DNA from: Lachnospiraceae bacterium
Lineage (GTDB): Bacteria > Bacillota > Clostridia > Lachnospirales > Lachnospiraceae
Assembly (NCBI GenBank): GCA_910574195.1
Contig: CAJTBF010000002.1
Location: 186,001-250,000, forward strand
Length of the DNA stretch: 64,000 nucleotides
Reading direction: 5' to 3'
The notes under the pieces are model-generated. The model was not told where the DNA came from. It searched no databases and was given only the letters and a program-made list of their open reading frames with translations. This document shows positions 1 through 9,635 of the stretch, piece by piece. Position numbers and translations under genes: made by a program. Position 1 is the first letter of the stretch; each line of letters begins with the position of its first letter.

Positions 1-1896
1 CAGGCTTACTTGATTTGAATTCATGTCAAAACACAAGGCTCGATTTGTATATGAATAAATGGCATATAATTTATTACCAAATTTAATGGATTGATTAATG
101 TATGTCTGTTTTATAAGATTTCTGAAGGGCAACTTAATATACTCTAAATCGTCAGAATCCATATCAATCCTTATAATTGCCTCATACCAGGAAGGGATAC
201 AGTACAAATAGTGTTTTTTGGAATATACTTGGGTGAATAATCTTTTACCATCATATTTTTCGATATACCTAATAGGTTTTTTCTTAAATGTTATTTTTGA
301 AACATCAAAGATAGCAATTTCCCTGGCCTGAGATGGAATCAGAAAAATTTTATTTTTTCTTTTATAGATACCAACATATCCAGAGGTCTGAAATATAGAT
401 TCATTTGGTATTTTGTCCACTATATGAGTGTGTTTTTCCTGTAGATTATATCGCATTAGTACATTCATTTTCCCGTGCACAAACCAAAGATCTTCCTCAT
501 CAATACAGAGTGCCGAAGGCCATATAGGAATATCTTCTGCAGAAATTCTTCTTTTGCTTTTTACAAAAGTATCCTGGATCATAACAGGTTTTTGAACTTT
601 TTTATATAAATTTATTACGGAACTTCGATCGCCGTAATAGGCATCAGTCTCTGCAATTGCCCAATTTAAATCAAAACCATTATCGAAGATTCCCCATGCT
701 TCTTGTTTATATTTACGGACAATTTTTTTGTATTCCGCCAATAAACCTGGTCTCATTGATTTAAGAGTAGATTCATATAACGGATGGGGGCGCCACCAAA
801 GAGCAATTTCAGTATTCTTTTGAAAGAAATCTAAAGTATCTTTGATCTTTTTTAAAACTTCAGGATGATTTAATAATGTGCTGACGCTTATATTATAAAG
901 AATCGTTTTTTTTCTTTTTCCGGTATTTGTATAAATGATTTCTTTCCAATTTTCAGGAAGCCTTGTATCATCGCGTTGGGTTGTATGTACTCGATCGAAT
1001 TTAGGAGAACCTATACCAAAAATCTTGTTTTCCCAGTAACTACGATGAATCCCGGATAGATTTTTTTCCAGGACATTTACGAATAATTTTTTTGTATTTT
1101 CAGACTGTACAAAAACCATATCTGAATAGAGAACACCGTTGGAAAGGATATATCCGGCTCTGTCTTCCATAACTTCGACGCTATCAGGATTGACTTCCGC
1201 AGAAACATAATAAGGAATATATATAAGCTTCCGGCAGTATTCCTTTAATTTAGCAGTATAGAAAAAAGGATGTACCGTTGTTACATAGTTGTTCTCATCA
1301 TAAGGATTATGGATAAAAATGGCGTCCGGTTTTCTGGTTTTAAAGTCATAATTATTATAGTGGGTAATTGGAACATCCTCAGGAAATGCATCCCCCTCAT
1401 AATGTTCGCAGCGGAGGGTTCCATCGGGATTCTTGTCATAATAAGGAATCGGAATAACATATGCGTCGCATTCCGGATCTTCGTCCGCTGCTTTCCAGAC
1501 ACTTTCCAGAGAGTCCCACATAGATACTTTATATGGTAAGAAAACAATCTCTTTTTTAGAGGGGATGTCATTGCGGATGCTATTTTCGATTGTTGATAAG
1601 TACCCCTCTAATGATTCATACGTTTCGCGACTGTTCCATGTATTATTTTGTTCTGATTCTTTGTAAATGTGGTATAAAAATTCACAGTAATTCTCGATAT
1701 AGGATACGGTTATGCAGTCTGTTTCCTCGAATTCCTCTATGGTGGTCCCAATGGAAATAGCGCACTCCTGACATTGGCTAAGCAAAGACTTTGCAGAAGT
1801 ATATTGTTCTTTTGATCTATAAATTTCAATTTCTTTATGTGCCTGATGAAGTGTATTGACCATATCCAGAAGCTGCTGTTTAAGGACTGTTCTCAT
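1..1896 (-). CDS. CDP-glycerol glycerophosphotransferase-like protein with beta-propeller-like C-terminus (3' end cut by window)
   Basis: The frame is open from an ATG at 1896 to base 1, giving 632 residues with the C-terminus missing. It is a paralog of the protein at 26946-29489: both have an alpha-helical N-terminal part, the stretches FLPYK and VIPIPYY or VPIPYY, then GSPKFDR and WRPHPL. GSPKFDR and RPHP resemble the nucleotide and phosphate contacts of the CDP-glycerol glycerophosphotransferase (TagB/TagF) family, which moves polyol-phosphate from a CDP donor. The visible C-terminal part has repeated short strands (LWFVHG, IFLIPS, LYCIPS), suggesting a beta-propeller. It is the last visible gene of the left arm, 42 nt after the methyltransferase start. 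The substrate is unknown; polyol-phosphate transfer onto a glycan or flagellin is inference. Confidence 0.75.
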   Translation of the reverse strand, partial: MRTVLKQQLLDMVNTLHQAHKEIEIYRSKEQYTSAKSLLSQCQECAISIGTTIEEFEETDCITVSYIENYCEFLYHIYKESEQNNTWNSRETYESLEGYLSTIENSIRNDIPSKKEIVFLPYKVSMWDSLESVWKAADEDPECDAYVIPIPYYDKNPDGTLRCEHYEGDAFPEDVPITHYNNYDFKTRKPDAIFIHNPYDENNYVTTVHPFFYTAKLKEYCRKLIYIPYYVSAEVNPDSVEVMEDRAGYILSNGVLYSDMVFVQSENTKKLFVNVLEKNLSGIHRSYWENKIFGIGSPKFDRVHTTQRDDTRLPENWKEIIYTNTGKRKKTILYNISVSTLLNHPEVLKKIKDTLDFFQKNTEIALWWRPHPLYESTLKSMRPGLLAEYKKIVRKYKQEAWGIFDNGFDLNWAIAETDAYYGDRSSVINLYKKVQKPVMIQDTFVKSKRRISAEDIPIWPSALCIDEEDLWFVHGKMNVLMRYNLQEKHTHIVDKIPNESIFQTSGYVGIYKRKNKIFLIPSQAREIAIFDVSKITFKKKPIRYIEKYDGKRLFTQVYSKKHYLYCIPSWYEAIIRIDMDSDDLEYIKLPFRNLIKQTYINQSIKFGNKLYAIYSYTNRALCFDMNSNQVSL

Positions 1897-1938
1897 AATC
1901 TACCTCTCACTAAAGTTGTTTATACGTAACTATCTAAT

Positions 1939-2991
1939 CTATGATACGCATACACTTATACTTTTTGTCGTCTTACGTTTTTTTTCGATAAAGACCATAC
2001 TGTCATAATAAGTAACGGATTTAATTCGGTCGGAATATTTATTTCTTACCAAGTCGTCTGTTTCGGAATATTGGGCATGTAAAAAATCAATAAGATTTTT
2101 AGAGTATTCGATAAAAGTCTCTTTCTTATATCCGCCCCCGTATTGTTCCATATACGATGTATGCAAATCTTCGCAGAGATAAATACCGTCGTCATCAACA
2201 AGATCAAATAACTCTTCAAAAGAAATGATTTGCTGCTTCATAGTGTGGCCGCCGTCATCAATAAGGATATCTACCTTTCCGATTTCTTTTTTTACTGTCT
2301 GTAAAAAGTTTTGATCGTCTTGAGAGCCTATAAAAATCTGAATGTTTTCTTCTTCAAAAGATTTGCATTCCGGGTCGATATCTATTCCGTAGATCTGGAC
2401 TTGATTATTTGTATTCCCGAAATAGTTTTTCCACATCTGTAAGGAGCCGCCCCGAAAAACACCGATTTCTAAAATCTTGATATCTTTCCCCCTGTATTTT
2501 GAAAAAAATCTGTCATATGCTTCAAAATAATGCATCCATTTATTCACACATCTATGGTTTTCTTTAAAATAGAACTTTTCCAAATTATTGAAATGATCGG
2601 GCTTTAATTTACTGCCAAATTCTCTTCCGGTCATAATTTCGCCGGTTACAATGTTTTCATCAAATACCATATCTCCGATATTGTAGATTTCATCTTCCAC
2701 CAGAATAATGGTTTCACGGTGAGATACGATTTTCTGTTCGGGAACTTTATACAGAGTAGTTAAATCATGGACGATTTCCTTTCGATTTTCGTCATTAACG
2801 GCTGTTACAATGAGGTCGTATTCCTGCTGCAAAGCAATGGAGGGACTTTCAATTTTTATGCCCTGATAGTTACTTTTCCAGAGGTCGCTATTAGAATCGA
2901 CTAACCTGAAATTTGCCGCACCATGAGAAAGGCAGTAATCAATGTATTCTTTTCCCGTTTTTCCTATTCCGTATATAATTACTTTCTTCAT
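1939..2991 (-). CDS. Rossmann-like domain + class I SAM-dependent methyltransferase
   Basis: The protein has 350 residues. Residues 1-85 form a Rossmann-like module starting KKVIIYGIGKTG, with an acidic end to strand 2 (LVDSNSD). Residues 115-340 look like a SAM methyltransferase of the cephalosporin-hydroxylase/CmcI-like or Methyltransf_24 type: ILEIGVFRGGSLQMW is motif I, YGIDIDP is the ribose-binding strand, and ILIDDGGHT follows. Such enzymes O-methylate sugars in antibiotic and glycan pathways. The ATG is preceded by AAAGGAGA at good spacing. It follows the GT2 gene at 3019 by 27 nt on the same strand, so the two are probably cotranscribed. A role in methylating a sugar of the flagellin or surface glycan is inferred from context; the acceptor is unknown. 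Confidence 0.75.
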   Translation of the reverse strand: MKKVIIYGIGKTGKEYIDYCLSHGAANFRLVDSNSDLWKSNYQGIKIESPSIALQQEYDLIVTAVNDENRKEIVHDLTTLYKVPEQKIVSHRETIILVEDEIYNIGDMVFDENIVTGEIMTGREFGSKLKPDHFNNLEKFYFKENHRCVNKWMHYFEAYDRFFSKYRGKDIKILEIGVFRGGSLQMWKNYFGNTNNQVQIYGIDIDPECKSFEEENIQIFIGSQDDQNFLQTVKKEIGKVDILIDDGGHTMKQQIISFEELFDLVDDDGIYLCEDLHTSYMEQYGGGYKKETFIEYSKNLIDFLHAQYSETDDLVRNKYSDRIKSVTYYDSMVFIEKKRKTTKSISVCVS

Positions 2992-3018
2992 AGCTGATCT
3001 CCTTTTATAGTTTGTTAT

Positions 3019-4200
3019 CTATAAATCAAATTCTTTTTCCCACCAGTATATTTTGGGGGGATTCCAAAGAATGTGCTTATCTGAAATAACGGTATTTAAA
3101 TAAGTTGTGATTTCGGACGCGATTTCCTTATCATTTACTGCAATTAACAAGGTATCGAAGTGCATATTTTTTAAGCAATTCGGCGATTCAATCAGATGAT
3201 GGCAGACATATTTATTGGAAAGTTTTTGATCTACCCACGCAATAAGTTCCACATTCTTTGATTGAAGTAGTTGTCTGTAATAAGACTTTCCAACGCTTCC
3301 GGCGCCGTACAATACAATTTTTTTACCAAGTTCAGGAAAATCAAAAGGAATATGATATAGCGCCCTCATTTTTAATGCGAAAAAATTATTGATGCCGATT
3401 CTTAATAAAAGTAATAAATAGGCTTGCAATTGTTCCTGCAATTGGTATTGTTTTTTATAGTTTGAAAAAGCTGTCTGCATATACTCCTGAAAAAAATATA
3501 TTTTGGAAAAAACCTGCATATCTTTTGAATGGCACATAGACCCCGGACAGATCCTATAAAAATAAAATACTTTGTTTGTAATGACGACTTTTTTTGCATG
3601 CAACAAGGCTGTGTAGGTTACAGCAGCATCCTCTCCCATAGAAATTCTGGGGTCAAGAGGTTTTATCCTCTCCAATAATAAGGGAGTTTTTATCAATTTT
3701 ACGGATAATGACTGAAGGATCCCCGGACTTCCCTCTTCAAAATCAAACATCATTTTTCCACAGACAGTTTCCAGTTGCTGTTGTTCGTACTTTCCTTCCG
3801 GAATCGTGTGATGCCAGGGGATATGTTTTTGATTTTCCACACTTTCCATGTTATAACAGATCATATCAATATGACCGTCTTCTGTAAGTGGAAGGATGGA
3901 TTCTAATAAATTTTCCGCGATCCAATCATCACTGTCTACAAACATGCAGTAATCACCACGAGCAGCTTCTACACCGCTTTTCCTTGTTGCAACTAAGCCT
4001 TGATGAGAATTCTGTATCACAGTAATTCTGGGATCAGTTTCTGCATAATCCATACAGATTTGAAGGCTGTTGTCAGTAGAGCCATCATTTACAAGAATAA
4101 TTTCTATGTTTTGGTATGTTTGATTCAGAATGCTATGTAAACAATCCGGTAAATATTGTTCTGTATTGTATACCGGGACAATTACAGAAATCAGCAGCAT
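3019..4200 (-). CDS. GT2 glycosyltransferase with C-terminal Rossmann-like domain
   Basis: The protein has 393 residues. The GT-A fold is clear: ISVIVPVYN at the N-terminus, NDGSTD near residue 40 for nucleotide-sugar binding, and the DSDD metal site near residue 90. Residues from about 290 carry a separate module, KKIVLYGAGSVGKSYY, with a VDQ at the end of the second strand. This is the same accessory domain found in many proteins of this window. No membrane segment is evident, so it is probably cytoplasmic and transfers a sugar to a growing glycan from an NDP-sugar. The ATG has a GAGGAGGG ribosome site. It lies 12 nt after the upstream GT2 gene (4213-5151). The sugar specificity cannot be read from sequence. 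Confidence 0.82.
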   Translation of the reverse strand: MLLISVIVPVYNTEQYLPDCLHSILNQTYQNIEIILVNDGSTDNSLQICMDYAETDPRITVIQNSHQGLVATRKSGVEAARGDYCMFVDSDDWIAENLLESILPLTEDGHIDMICYNMESVENQKHIPWHHTIPEGKYEQQQLETVCGKMMFDFEEGSPGILQSLSVKLIKTPLLLERIKPLDPRISMGEDAAVTYTALLHAKKVVITNKVFYFYRICPGSMCHSKDMQVFSKIYFFQEYMQTAFSNYKKQYQLQEQLQAYLLLLLRIGINNFFALKMRALYHIPFDFPELGKKIVLYGAGSVGKSYYRQLLQSKNVELIAWVDQKLSNKYVCHHLIESPNCLKNMHFDTLLIAVNDKEIASEITTYLNTVISDKHILWNPPKIYWWEKEFDL

Positions 4201-4212
4201 TGGAAACCCTCC

Positions 4213-5151
4213 TCACTCAAAAATAGGAATTCTTGGAATTACTCTTTCCCCCAGTATTTTTTTACATGCATATTCTAATTCCGGGAGATAATCAAGATTC
4301 ATGTCTTTTGCCTGTCGAATGATTTCTTTAAAAACAGTATATAACTGTTTTGCATCGTGAACCGAGTATGTCGTTTCAGGCACTTCTGTTATAATATCGT
4401 TGATGATCTGTAAATGCTCTTCGCTTAATACAAAACCGCTTTTTATCAGAGATTCCCGTTGGAATTCTGCATGCAGTTTTTTTCGCTCTCCGGCATGCAT
4501 TTTCTGACTTAAAACGGTTACTTCCTCTTCGTGAATTCGTTTTAAATGTATCAGGTGATCTATGGATGTCATAGCGCCAACCTTAGAACTGTCAATATAA
4601 AATTTAAAATCCTGCATTCCCAGACAATTTTCCTGGTATCGCAGATTATTTTTTTCTATAAAAGATTTTCGAATCATTGCGGTACAGTTTGCGAATTTTT
4701 TATTATAAAATAATAAATTTGCTTTGATATAATTGGAATTGTAAAGGGGTTCCTTATCATATCTGATAAACTTTCCGTCTTTATCGATTAATGCGCTTCG
4801 TCCACCGAGAATATCAATTTCTTCATGTGTTTCTAAAAATGCAACCTGCCATTCTAAGCGCCTTTTCAGAGCAATATCATCATCGTCCAACAATGCGATA
4901 TATTTTCCGTTACTCTGATCGATTGCTTTATTGGTGGAATAAGAGATCCCTTTGTTTTGTAAGTTTTGATATACTTTTACTCTGGAGTCATGGTATGTTT
5001 GAATGATATTTAAAGTATGATCTGTGGATTTATCCTCTACAATAATAAGTTCAAAATTTGGATAAGTCTGGTTTAAAACGGAATCGATTGCTTCTTTAAT
5101 ATATTTTTCACCGTTGTATGCGGGCATTACCACACTCACTAATGGTTCCAT
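4213..5151 (-). CDS. GT2 family glycosyltransferase
   Basis: A 312-residue GT-A enzyme. It shows VSVVMPAYNG at the start, VEDKSTD near residue 40 and ALLDDDD near residue 90. Two acidic clusters at this spacing are diagnostic of GT2 enzymes that use a metal-bound NDP-sugar. The C-terminal 100 residues are mostly helical and have no recognised domain; the Rossmann-like add-on of its neighbour is missing. The ATG follows AAAGGAG. It sits between the alkaline-phosphatase-like gene at 5203 and the GT2 gene at 3019 in a tight minus-strand series, so it is likely part of the same operon and glycan pathway. Donor and acceptor are unknown. Confidence 0.83.
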   Translation of the reverse strand: MEPLVSVVMPAYNGEKYIKEAIDSVLNQTYPNFELIIVEDKSTDHTLNIIQTYHDSRVKVYQNLQNKGISYSTNKAIDQSNGKYIALLDDDDIALKRRLEWQVAFLETHEEIDILGGRSALIDKDGKFIRYDKEPLYNSNYIKANLLFYNKKFANCTAMIRKSFIEKNNLRYQENCLGMQDFKFYIDSSKVGAMTSIDHLIHLKRIHEEEVTVLSQKMHAGERKKLHAEFQRESLIKSGFVLSEEHLQIINDIITEVPETTYSVHDAKQLYTVFKEIIRQAKDMNLDYLPELEYACKKILGERVIPRIPIFE

Positions 5152-5202
5152 GTAGTTTTTCTTCTCCTTTTGCTTTGGATTTTTCAGGCAGGGATCAAAT
5201 TG

Positions 5203-7008
5203 TTACGGGATTCTTATATGCGCTGCATCACAAACTGTCAGGTAAGAGTGAATTCTTTCGAAAAGAATTTTTATGAAAGTGTTGTCATCATAGGGCGTGT
5301 CATCCAGAGAAAACAATGAGATCGTTCCATCCGCATAAACCGCCAGTTTATATCCCTCTTCAAAGAGAAAGACTTCAAATGCCAGGAGACAGTGTTCCTT
5401 TCCTATTTCTTTATACAGGTACTGGAAATCCGGATTATATAACTCCGATCTTGCAGCCTTTATAAACGAATTTTCAGGAGCTGTATATGCTTTTTGGTTC
5501 AGTAAATGAACGAGGATGTCATTCAGGGACATCAAAGAGATCAACTGTTGGTTATTTCCCTGTCCCATCTCCGGAGAACGTATCAGATAAGGAATCCGAA
5601 GCCATTCTTCTGCGAAGCTGAATTTTGTTTCAGGAATATCCTGTATCTTACAGTTCGCATTTAAAATCAGGTTTCCATGGTCTGCATAAACCAGCATCCG
5701 GCAGCGCAGTGGATGGAGCAGTGGTTCCAGAACATCGTCCAGATAGCGCAGGGAATCCAGATGCTGCCGTTTATAATCTGTCCGAAGCTTCCTGCCTTTT
5801 TGCGGAAGAAAATCGAACAGCATAGCGGTTCCCTCGGAAATCAGTTTTTCTTTTGTATAGGGGTTGGAGAAAGAAAAATGGCTTTCATATAAAATATGAA
5901 TGTAAAACAGTCCATTTTTTTCTTCTGCGGCATCCAGAGTAAAGTTCCAGATCTTTTCTGTGGCTGTCTGAAAAGCGCCGCTGTATTGGATAGAGTCGCT
6001 TTCCACAAAGGTATCAATATCCGTATAAAAATAAATTTTGCGGCCTTGTTTTTGTGCCTCTTTGATGAAACGGCATTTTTCAGCGGGTATAGAATTCGTG
6101 TTATAATACCCGGTTCTCAGATCATCGTTTTCACTGTATACGGGCAGCAGGCTTTCGTAAGTGGACGTGGAAAAAGAGTATGCACGTTCAAAAGTAAAAG
6201 CGGTTTCCTGAAACTCCCGGCTTAGTTTCGGCATATATTGCGGGCAGAGATCCTGGTGTCTTAATCCGTCAATGCAAAGCATCAATACGTGATCTTCCGA
6301 TAGAGATGCAACGGCTGTTTTCTGCAATTCATAGAGTGCTTTTAGATCAGACAGCAGCTTTTCCATTCTCGTTTTATCAGCCGTTTCCAGATATCCGGGA
6401 TCCATCCATTCCTTTAGTTTTAGAATGGCGGTCCGAAAATCTTTGATATGGATGTACTTTGTAATCAGATCCAGGTATAATTCTTTTGGAAGCTGTTCCG
6501 GATTATAAGTTCGAATCTCCCTCTGCAGTTGGTTGATTCTTTTATAATGCTGATAGGGATGATTCGAGTAATAATAGTCGGATTGCAGCATAATTCCTTT
6601 TTGTTCAAATTGGTCGTAGATATCCAGGACCGGGATATCCGGATGGTTTTGTTTCAGGCTTTGCTTCACATCCTGCCGGAATTTGTAAGTGGACAGGATA
6701 ATGGCATCAATTTCATATTTTTCGATTTCCTCATCCCGAATCAGAAGGAATCCTTCCCCTTCGGTTGTGTCCGCGTAATTATCGACGATATGCTTTACCT
6801 TTTTTAATTCATACATGAAATCGGCCATCAGCATCTGCGTATGACCGCCGTTACAATAGATTGCCGGATGCTTCGTATTTTTTAGAAATGTATGCAGGGA
6901 CTGCCGGATCACGGCGCAGATGTTTTTTGCCTGCAAGGGTGGATTCAGGTTATATTCTGTAAACAAATGCTGGTATTGATGTTCCAGTTCCTTTCGGATG
7001 TTGTTCAC
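5203..7008 (-). CDS. alkaline-phosphatase-superfamily (sulfatase/phosphoglycerol-transferase-like) protein
   Basis: The protein has 601 residues and starts at GTG 7008; the start overlaps the stop of the upstream gene by 4 nt (GTGA) and an AAAGGAG lies nearby. Residues about 230-490 look like an alkaline-phosphatase-superfamily domain: LMLCIDGLR is a metal-binding strand, FSTSTYESLLP probably supplies a Ser/Thr nucleophile, and VYADHGN is the second metal cluster. Members hydrolyse or transfer sulfate, phosphate or phosphoglycerol. The first 120 residues contain a Rossmann-like stretch (AIYCNGGHTQMLM) like the accessory domain seen elsewhere here. No N-terminal signal or membrane helix is visible, unlike LtaS, so a cytoplasmic job is suggested. 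A role in adding or trimming phosphate groups on the glycan is inference. Confidence 0.65.
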   Translation of the reverse strand: MNNIRKELEHQYQHLFTEYNLNPPLQAKNICAVIRQSLHTFLKNTKHPAIYCNGGHTQMLMADFMYELKKVKHIVDNYADTTEGEGFLLIRDEEIEKYEIDAIILSTYKFRQDVKQSLKQNHPDIPVLDIYDQFEQKGIMLQSDYYYSNHPYQHYKRINQLQREIRTYNPEQLPKELYLDLITKYIHIKDFRTAILKLKEWMDPGYLETADKTRMEKLLSDLKALYELQKTAVASLSEDHVLMLCIDGLRHQDLCPQYMPKLSREFQETAFTFERAYSFSTSTYESLLPVYSENDDLRTGYYNTNSIPAEKCRFIKEAQKQGRKIYFYTDIDTFVESDSIQYSGAFQTATEKIWNFTLDAAEEKNGLFYIHILYESHFSFSNPYTKEKLISEGTAMLFDFLPQKGRKLRTDYKRQHLDSLRYLDDVLEPLLHPLRCRMLVYADHGNLILNANCKIQDIPETKFSFAEEWLRIPYLIRSPEMGQGNNQQLISLMSLNDILVHLLNQKAYTAPENSFIKAARSELYNPDFQYLYKEIGKEHCLLAFEVFLFEEGYKLAVYADGTISLFSLDDTPYDDNTFIKILFERIHSYLTVCDAAHIRIP

Positions 7009-9584
7009 GCGTTTAAACTCCTTTCAACCATCCCGGCGATTTCCTGATTAACGATTTCATTCAGATGAGAGGGGATGGCGCCATATTCATATTGCCTGTC
7101 TGTAAAATAGTAGTGTGCTTTGTAAGCCGGTATCGTATCGCACCGGCCGCAGTGCTCTTCAAAAAAGTGATAATATCTTTTCAGAATCCGGTTGATCTGC
7201 CGGATTTCATTTAATGTCTTATATTCATCCGGGCACCTTGTATCTGAAGATTTTGCGGTGCATACTTCTGCCGGAGCGGATGGGCAGCTTTCGCTGTTTG
7301 ATAAGGGATACAGATCTTGTTTATGGATATCCCCCACTTTTTCGCTGAGATAATTCTGAACAAGAATCAGGCGGGTGGAGGGAGATTCCGTCTGCATCCG
7401 TTTCAGGAACAGCAGGCAGCTTTCTTCCCATAAGGTATGGCATTCTTCTGTCTGACGGGAAACTGTTTTCCCGTTTTCAAGGGGGAAATCCCATCTGGCG
7501 CCATCGAAGGCGTCGCTTTTTGTCAGATAACCCTCGCCGTATGCAAGAAGATCAAAACGTTCTTCGATAAAGTCCAGAATCAGATATTCCGGTTGTATTT
7601 CTTTTAAAATATCCCAGAATTGATTTTCAATTTCTCGTTTTAACATCAGTTCCCGATAGCGGTTCCGATGTTTACAGGAAGGAATCTCTGAAACAGGATG
7701 CATCAGGCTGACGAGACTGGAAAAATTAAAACGGCAGTAAGGATCATGCAGGATATTCATATGCCCCAGGATCCGGTTCAGGTTATATCCGCCCCATGTA
7801 AGATAACGAAAGTCCGGGGTGTCCGGGAATCTTTGTTTTATAAAAGCCCGGTAATTCTCTGCGAGCTGCCGGAAATCTTCTTTTTCTTTCCGGTAGAAGA
7901 ATACGGACAACAGATCTGCCAGCTTTAGTTTTACAATTTTTTGTAGTGTTTCTTCATAGGCTGCGTAAAGTCCGCATCGTTCAAATCCCTGCAAAAGCAG
8001 ATCCAATGCCTGTATGCCGATGGCATTTTCCGACTCACGGACAGGGCGGGGCTGTGCTGTCAGAGAACCTTTTCGGAAAATCCGGTAATAGTACAAAGCT
8101 TCGTGGACATTTTCCACGCGGTTACTCAATGCCAGCAGGAGAGGGTAGAGGGCCCGCGCTTCGCTGTGGCAGTCCGGAAAAGAAATTCCGTATTCCGTAA
8201 AAAGCTTCTTATGAAACAGACATTTCCACATGGCTGTGTATCCATACTTCATATGTTCTTCCAGCGTGTAGTCTCTGCCCATATATCCGGAGCAGACCCG
8301 ATAGGTTTTGACGTCGGTTTCGCTGTTGACTCTGTATACGTCGCATTCCACCATATCGGCATTGGTTTCTTTGGCGCGGCGGTACATCTTTTCAAGATAC
8401 CGGGGATCTCCCCAGTCGTCCGCGTCCAAAAAGGCCAGATAGTCTCCGTTCGCTTTTTGAATTCCCAGATTTCTGGCTTTGGAAGGACCTTCGTTTTCTT
8501 TTGTGATCAGCCGGATCCGCGGATCCTTTTCTGCCCATTCCTGGCATTTTGTATGGGAACCGTCTGTGGAACCGTCGTCGATTAAAAGAACTTCAAAATC
8601 AGAAAATGTCTGATGTACGACGGAGTCCAGACATGGATCCAGCCATTCCAGTACGTTATATACCGGGATAATGAGGCTGATCTCCGTATGTTTGTCTGCC
8701 GGAGAGGGATTGGGACTTTCCTCCTGCCGGTCTGGTTTCCGGTGTGTGGCAGAAGATACAGAGGGAAGAGGAACAGGTTCTTTTTCGATATATTTTTGAA
8801 AATATTTGTTCTGTATTTGTTCCAGTTTTTGTATTTCACAGGCGGAAAACCCATGCTGCAGTAAGAGCTCTTTTACCTGTATCGGTTCCTTTCCGTGAAT
8901 TTCCGTTACGGACAAATTGGTGGGGTATACGTCGCCGTAAACGTATTCCTGTCCGGTATAGACGGCCATAGTCAGCCGGTGGTTTCCATCAATTACTCCA
9001 TAATTTCGGGTAAAGGTCAGTTTATATTCTTTTTGATATCCGGTTTGTTTCCAATTGGCAATCAGTTCCCGGAATTGCTTCAGACGCTGTATGGCGGTTT
9101 CTCTGCTGCAGTGCAGCGTCTGCGCTTTGAGGTAGGTGTCAAAACCATAGGTGTTTTTTCCTTCCTGCTGTTCAATAACGGCCAGACGGATTCCCAGACG
9201 CAGATCCTTCTGAAAGTCTTTCAGAAGGGACGCAACAGATACTTTCACGTTTTTCTGTTCTGCTTCTCCGAACATCAGCTCATATAAATAAGGATAGATC
9301 CAGAGATATTGGTCTGTTTTGGACTGAACGACAGCTTCTATTTCCTTCCGAATGGAGGCGTGGACAGCCAGACAGAGTAAATCGTCTTCTGCCGGATGAA
9401 GTTTTTCGATACAATATACTGGTAAATTTTCAAATGTATCTTCCCAAGCAGCTTTTTTTGTTTTTACAAAAGAACGAACCTGCTGCTGCAGCCCGTGTTG
9501 TTTCAAAGCCTTATAAAATTTGCGGGCAACATGTCCGGTTCCATATATGAAGATGTTTTTTCCAGCCAGTCTTTCCAGAATCAT
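7005..9584 (-). CDS. four-module glycosyltransferase: Rossmann-like + ParB-like + GT2 + DUF6270-like
   Basis: About 859 residues. Residues 1-85 are a Rossmann-like module (NIFIYGTGHVARKF). Residues about 185-225 hold a ParB/sulfiredoxin-like motif, GVIDGNHRLTMA. Residues about 300-400 are a GT2 core (ISLIIPVYN, DDGSTDGS, FLDADDWG). The last 210 residues resemble DUF6270, with YLILDFIEERFDLL as its landmark. DUF6270 has no known activity but is common in Clostridial glycan clusters. I chose the ATG at 9584, because GGAG lies 6 nt before it; the in-frame ATG at 9596 has no well-placed ribosome site. It overlaps the next gene by 4 nt. It is probably a sugar transferase with regulatory or acceptor-binding modules; the module roles are unknown. 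Confidence 0.72.
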   Translation of the reverse strand: MILERLAGKNIFIYGTGHVARKFYKALKQHGLQQQVRSFVKTKKAAWEDTFENLPVYCIEKLHPAEDDLLCLAVHASIRKEIEAVVQSKTDQYLWIYPYLYELMFGEAEQKNVKVSVASLLKDFQKDLRLGIRLAVIEQQEGKNTYGFDTYLKAQTLHCSRETAIQRLKQFRELIANWKQTGYQKEYKLTFTRNYGVIDGNHRLTMAVYTGQEYVYGDVYPTNLSVTEIHGKEPIQVKELLLQHGFSACEIQKLEQIQNKYFQKYIEKEPVPLPSVSSATHRKPDRQEESPNPSPADKHTEISLIIPVYNVLEWLDPCLDSVVHQTFSDFEVLLIDDGSTDGSHTKCQEWAEKDPRIRLITKENEGPSKARNLGIQKANGDYLAFLDADDWGDPRYLEKMYRRAKETNADMVECDVYRVNSETDVKTYRVCSGYMGRDYTLEEHMKYGYTAMWKCLFHKKLFTEYGISFPDCHSEARALYPLLLALSNRVENVHEALYYYRIFRKGSLTAQPRPVRESENAIGIQALDLLLQGFERCGLYAAYEETLQKIVKLKLADLLSVFFYRKEKEDFRQLAENYRAFIKQRFPDTPDFRYLTWGGYNLNRILGHMNILHDPYCRFNFSSLVSLMHPVSEIPSCKHRNRYRELMLKREIENQFWDILKEIQPEYLILDFIEERFDLLAYGEGYLTKSDAFDGARWDFPLENGKTVSRQTEECHTLWEESCLLFLKRMQTESPSTRLILVQNYLSEKVGDIHKQDLYPLSNSESCPSAPAEVCTAKSSDTRCPDEYKTLNEIRQINRILKRYYHFFEEHCGRCDTIPAYKAHYYFTDRQYEYGAIPSHLNEIVNQEIAGMVERSLNA

Positions 9585-9635
9585 TTTAATCTCCATTCCG
9601 CCGCCAGGTCAGCGGCACAAATAGTAATGAAGGCT

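Noticed and set aside
8103-8585. 160-codon plus-strand frame opposite the four-module glycosyltransferase
   Set aside because: It is antisense to a well-supported coding region, with no ribosome site or recognisable domain.
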